DNA of 64,000 nt, taken from AC-32 sp963716865 (GTDB lineage Bacteria; Actinomycetota; Thermoleophilia; Gaiellales; Gaiellaceae). The notes beneath the pieces were generated by a model, which made no database searches, was not told where the DNA came from, and saw nothing but the letters and a program-made list of their open reading frames with translations. This document shows positions 63,030-64,000 of the stretch, piece after piece (position 1 is the first letter of the stretch; each line of letters starts with the position of its first letter). The stretch covers positions 62,001-126,000 of the forward strand of contig CAVQUF010000005.1 in assembly GCA_963716865.1 (NCBI GenBank). Reading direction: 5' to 3'. A program made the position numbers and the translations under genes.

Positions 63030-64000
63030 GCCGAGCTTCGTCCGAACGACGCTGACGCGCGGCGCTCAGCTCGTCGTCCTCTCGGCGTTCGCGCTCGCGC
63101 AGCCGCTGCTCGACATCCTCGGGCGGAACCCGGAGTTCTTCGCGGTGCGGCGCTCCACCAGCTGGCAGATCGTCCTCTTCGCCCTGGCGCTCGTCCTCGT
63201 ACCGCCGGCCGTGCTGCTGGCCGCCGAGCTGCTCGTGGGGCTCGCCAGCCGGGCGGCGGCGGAGATCGTGCACCTCGTCTTCATCGCCGCGCTGGTCGCC
63301 GTCATCGGGCTGCACGCGTTCACGAACCGGACGGCGCTCTCGGGCGTCGGCGTGCTCGTTCTCGCCGCTGCGGTCGGCGTCCTGGGCGCCCTGCTCTACC
63401 GGCGAATCCCGGCGGTCGGTTCCTTCCTGACCGTGCTCGTGCCCGCCCCGTTCATCTTCCTCGCGCTCTTCCTGTTCGACTCCGGGGCCTCGAAGCTCGT
63501 CTTCGTCCACAACCCGACGGTGCACGAGCGGCGCGTGACCTCGACCACGCCGGTCGTCCTGGTCGTCTTCGACGAGTTCGCGCCGGTGGCGCTGATGAAC
63601 AAGGACGAGCACATCGACGCACAGCGCTACCCGAACTTCGCCGCGCTCGCGCACGACTCGACCTGGTTCCGCAGCGCGACGACGGTGCAGTGGCTGACGG
63701 AGGTCGCGGTCCCGGCGATCCTGACGGGAATCCTCCCGCCCAACACCGGGCCGAAGCCGTTACCGATCTTCGCCGACCACCCGAACAACATCTTCACGCT
63801 CCTCGGCGGGAGCTACCGCGTGCGCGCGGTCGAGTCGCTCACGCAGCTCTGCCCTGTGAAGCTCTGCAAAGAGGTGCGCGGCGCCTCGCCCTCGGCCGTG
63901 TCCGACACCACCCGGTCGCTCACGTCCGATGCGGGCATCGTCTACCTGCACCTCGTCCTGCCGGAGCCGTATGCCGAGCACATCCCGGCCATCAGCGACA
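63010..64000 (+). CDS. Sulfatase/LTA-synthase-fold membrane enzyme, partial
   Basis: Incomplete at the right edge (330 residues seen). TTG 63010 overlaps the methyltransferase by 20 bp. Four or five membrane helices (LVVLSAFALAQPLLDIL, IVLFALALVLVPPAVLLAAELL, IVHLVFIAALVAVIGL, GVLVLAAAVGVLGALLY, FLTVLVPAPFIFLALFLF) precede an alkaline-phosphatase-fold start: VVLVVFDEFAPVALM (metal Asp) and FAALAHDSTWFRSATTVQWLTEVAVPAILTG. Such enzymes add phosphoglycerol or related groups to envelope glycans. Confidence 0.75.
   Translation, partial: MPEPRPEPSFVRTTLTRGAQLVVLSAFALAQPLLDILGRNPEFFAVRRSTSWQIVLFALALVLVPPAVLLAAELLVGLASRAAAEIVHLVFIAALVAVIGLHAFTNRTALSGVGVLVLAAAVGVLGALLYRRIPAVGSFLTVLVPAPFIFLALFLFDSGASKLVFVHNPTVHERRVTSTTPVVLVVFDEFAPVALMNKDEHIDAQRYPNFAALAHDSTWFRSATTVQWLTEVAVPAILTGILPPNTGPKPLPIFADHPNNIFTLLGGSYRVRAVESLTQLCPVKLCKEVRGASPSAVSDTTRSLTSDAGIVYLHLVLPEPYAEHIPAISD

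Overview
The window reads as chromosome of a high-GC actinobacterium, most likely a deep-branching Thermoleophilia-type lineage (Gaiellales or Solirubrobacterales; inference from gene content, not from any search). Pointers are WhiA, a coproheme decarboxylase (HemQ), the glutamyl-tRNA route to haem (hemA-hemL), a class I aldolase beside a GlpX bisphosphatase, Thr/Val-rich membrane stalks, and heavy use of GTG and TTG starts. Many genes that begin a transcription unit have a TANNNT -10-like hexamer only 6-9 nt before the start codon, which implies leaderless mRNAs; I used this to choose starts.

Layout. 1-6.3 kb: a partial NfeD-like membrane gene, a Tat-exported ferritin-like protein, a helix-turn-helix/TOBE regulator with modABC molybdate transport, then two frame-disrupted genes (a sugar-nucleotide epimerase and an exported propeller-like protein) and a 61-bp tandem repeat. 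6.4-9.5 kb: small membrane proteins, a secreted subtilisin and tRNA-Leu(CAG). 9.5-14.4 kb: an accessory stretch next to that tRNA with Shine-Dalgarno-led genes (amidase, TIM-barrel hydrolase-like protein, membrane protein) and decayed ORFs. 14.5-28 kb: an ECF sigma/anti-sigma pair, peroxiredoxin, HemQ, a GH-A glycosidase, UvrC, a cyclase with a DNA-binding-like tail, an Asp-box exported protein, proline catabolism (P5C dehydrogenase), Ogt and WhiA.

28-39 kb: central glycolysis (gap-pgk, tpiA-gpmI) interrupted by a secreted protein that has its own promoter and terminator, then two ECF sigma genes, one carrying a membrane-spanning tail. 39-51 kb: phosphoesterase, M48 protease, a TrkA-N channel with an odd filter, an ArgS lacking the HIGH motif, glpX and fba (gluconeogenic pair, convergent), tRNA-Gly(CCC), a nuclease-like protein and hemA-hemL. 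51-64 kb: cell-surface proteins (Ig-like repeats, L,D-transpeptidase), a flavin oxidase, CorA, an MFS transporter, and a surface-modification-like trio (small membrane protein, kinase-like/methyltransferase fusion, sulfatase-fold membrane enzyme) running off the right edge.

Three repeat families sit between genes: a perfect palindrome GTAACAGNCTGTTAC (five copies, all in convergent gaps), 61-bp two-hairpin units, and a 73-bp covarying two-hairpin element. At least ten single-base frame breaks occur in recognisable genes, including tpiA, so part of them probably reflects sequence error.
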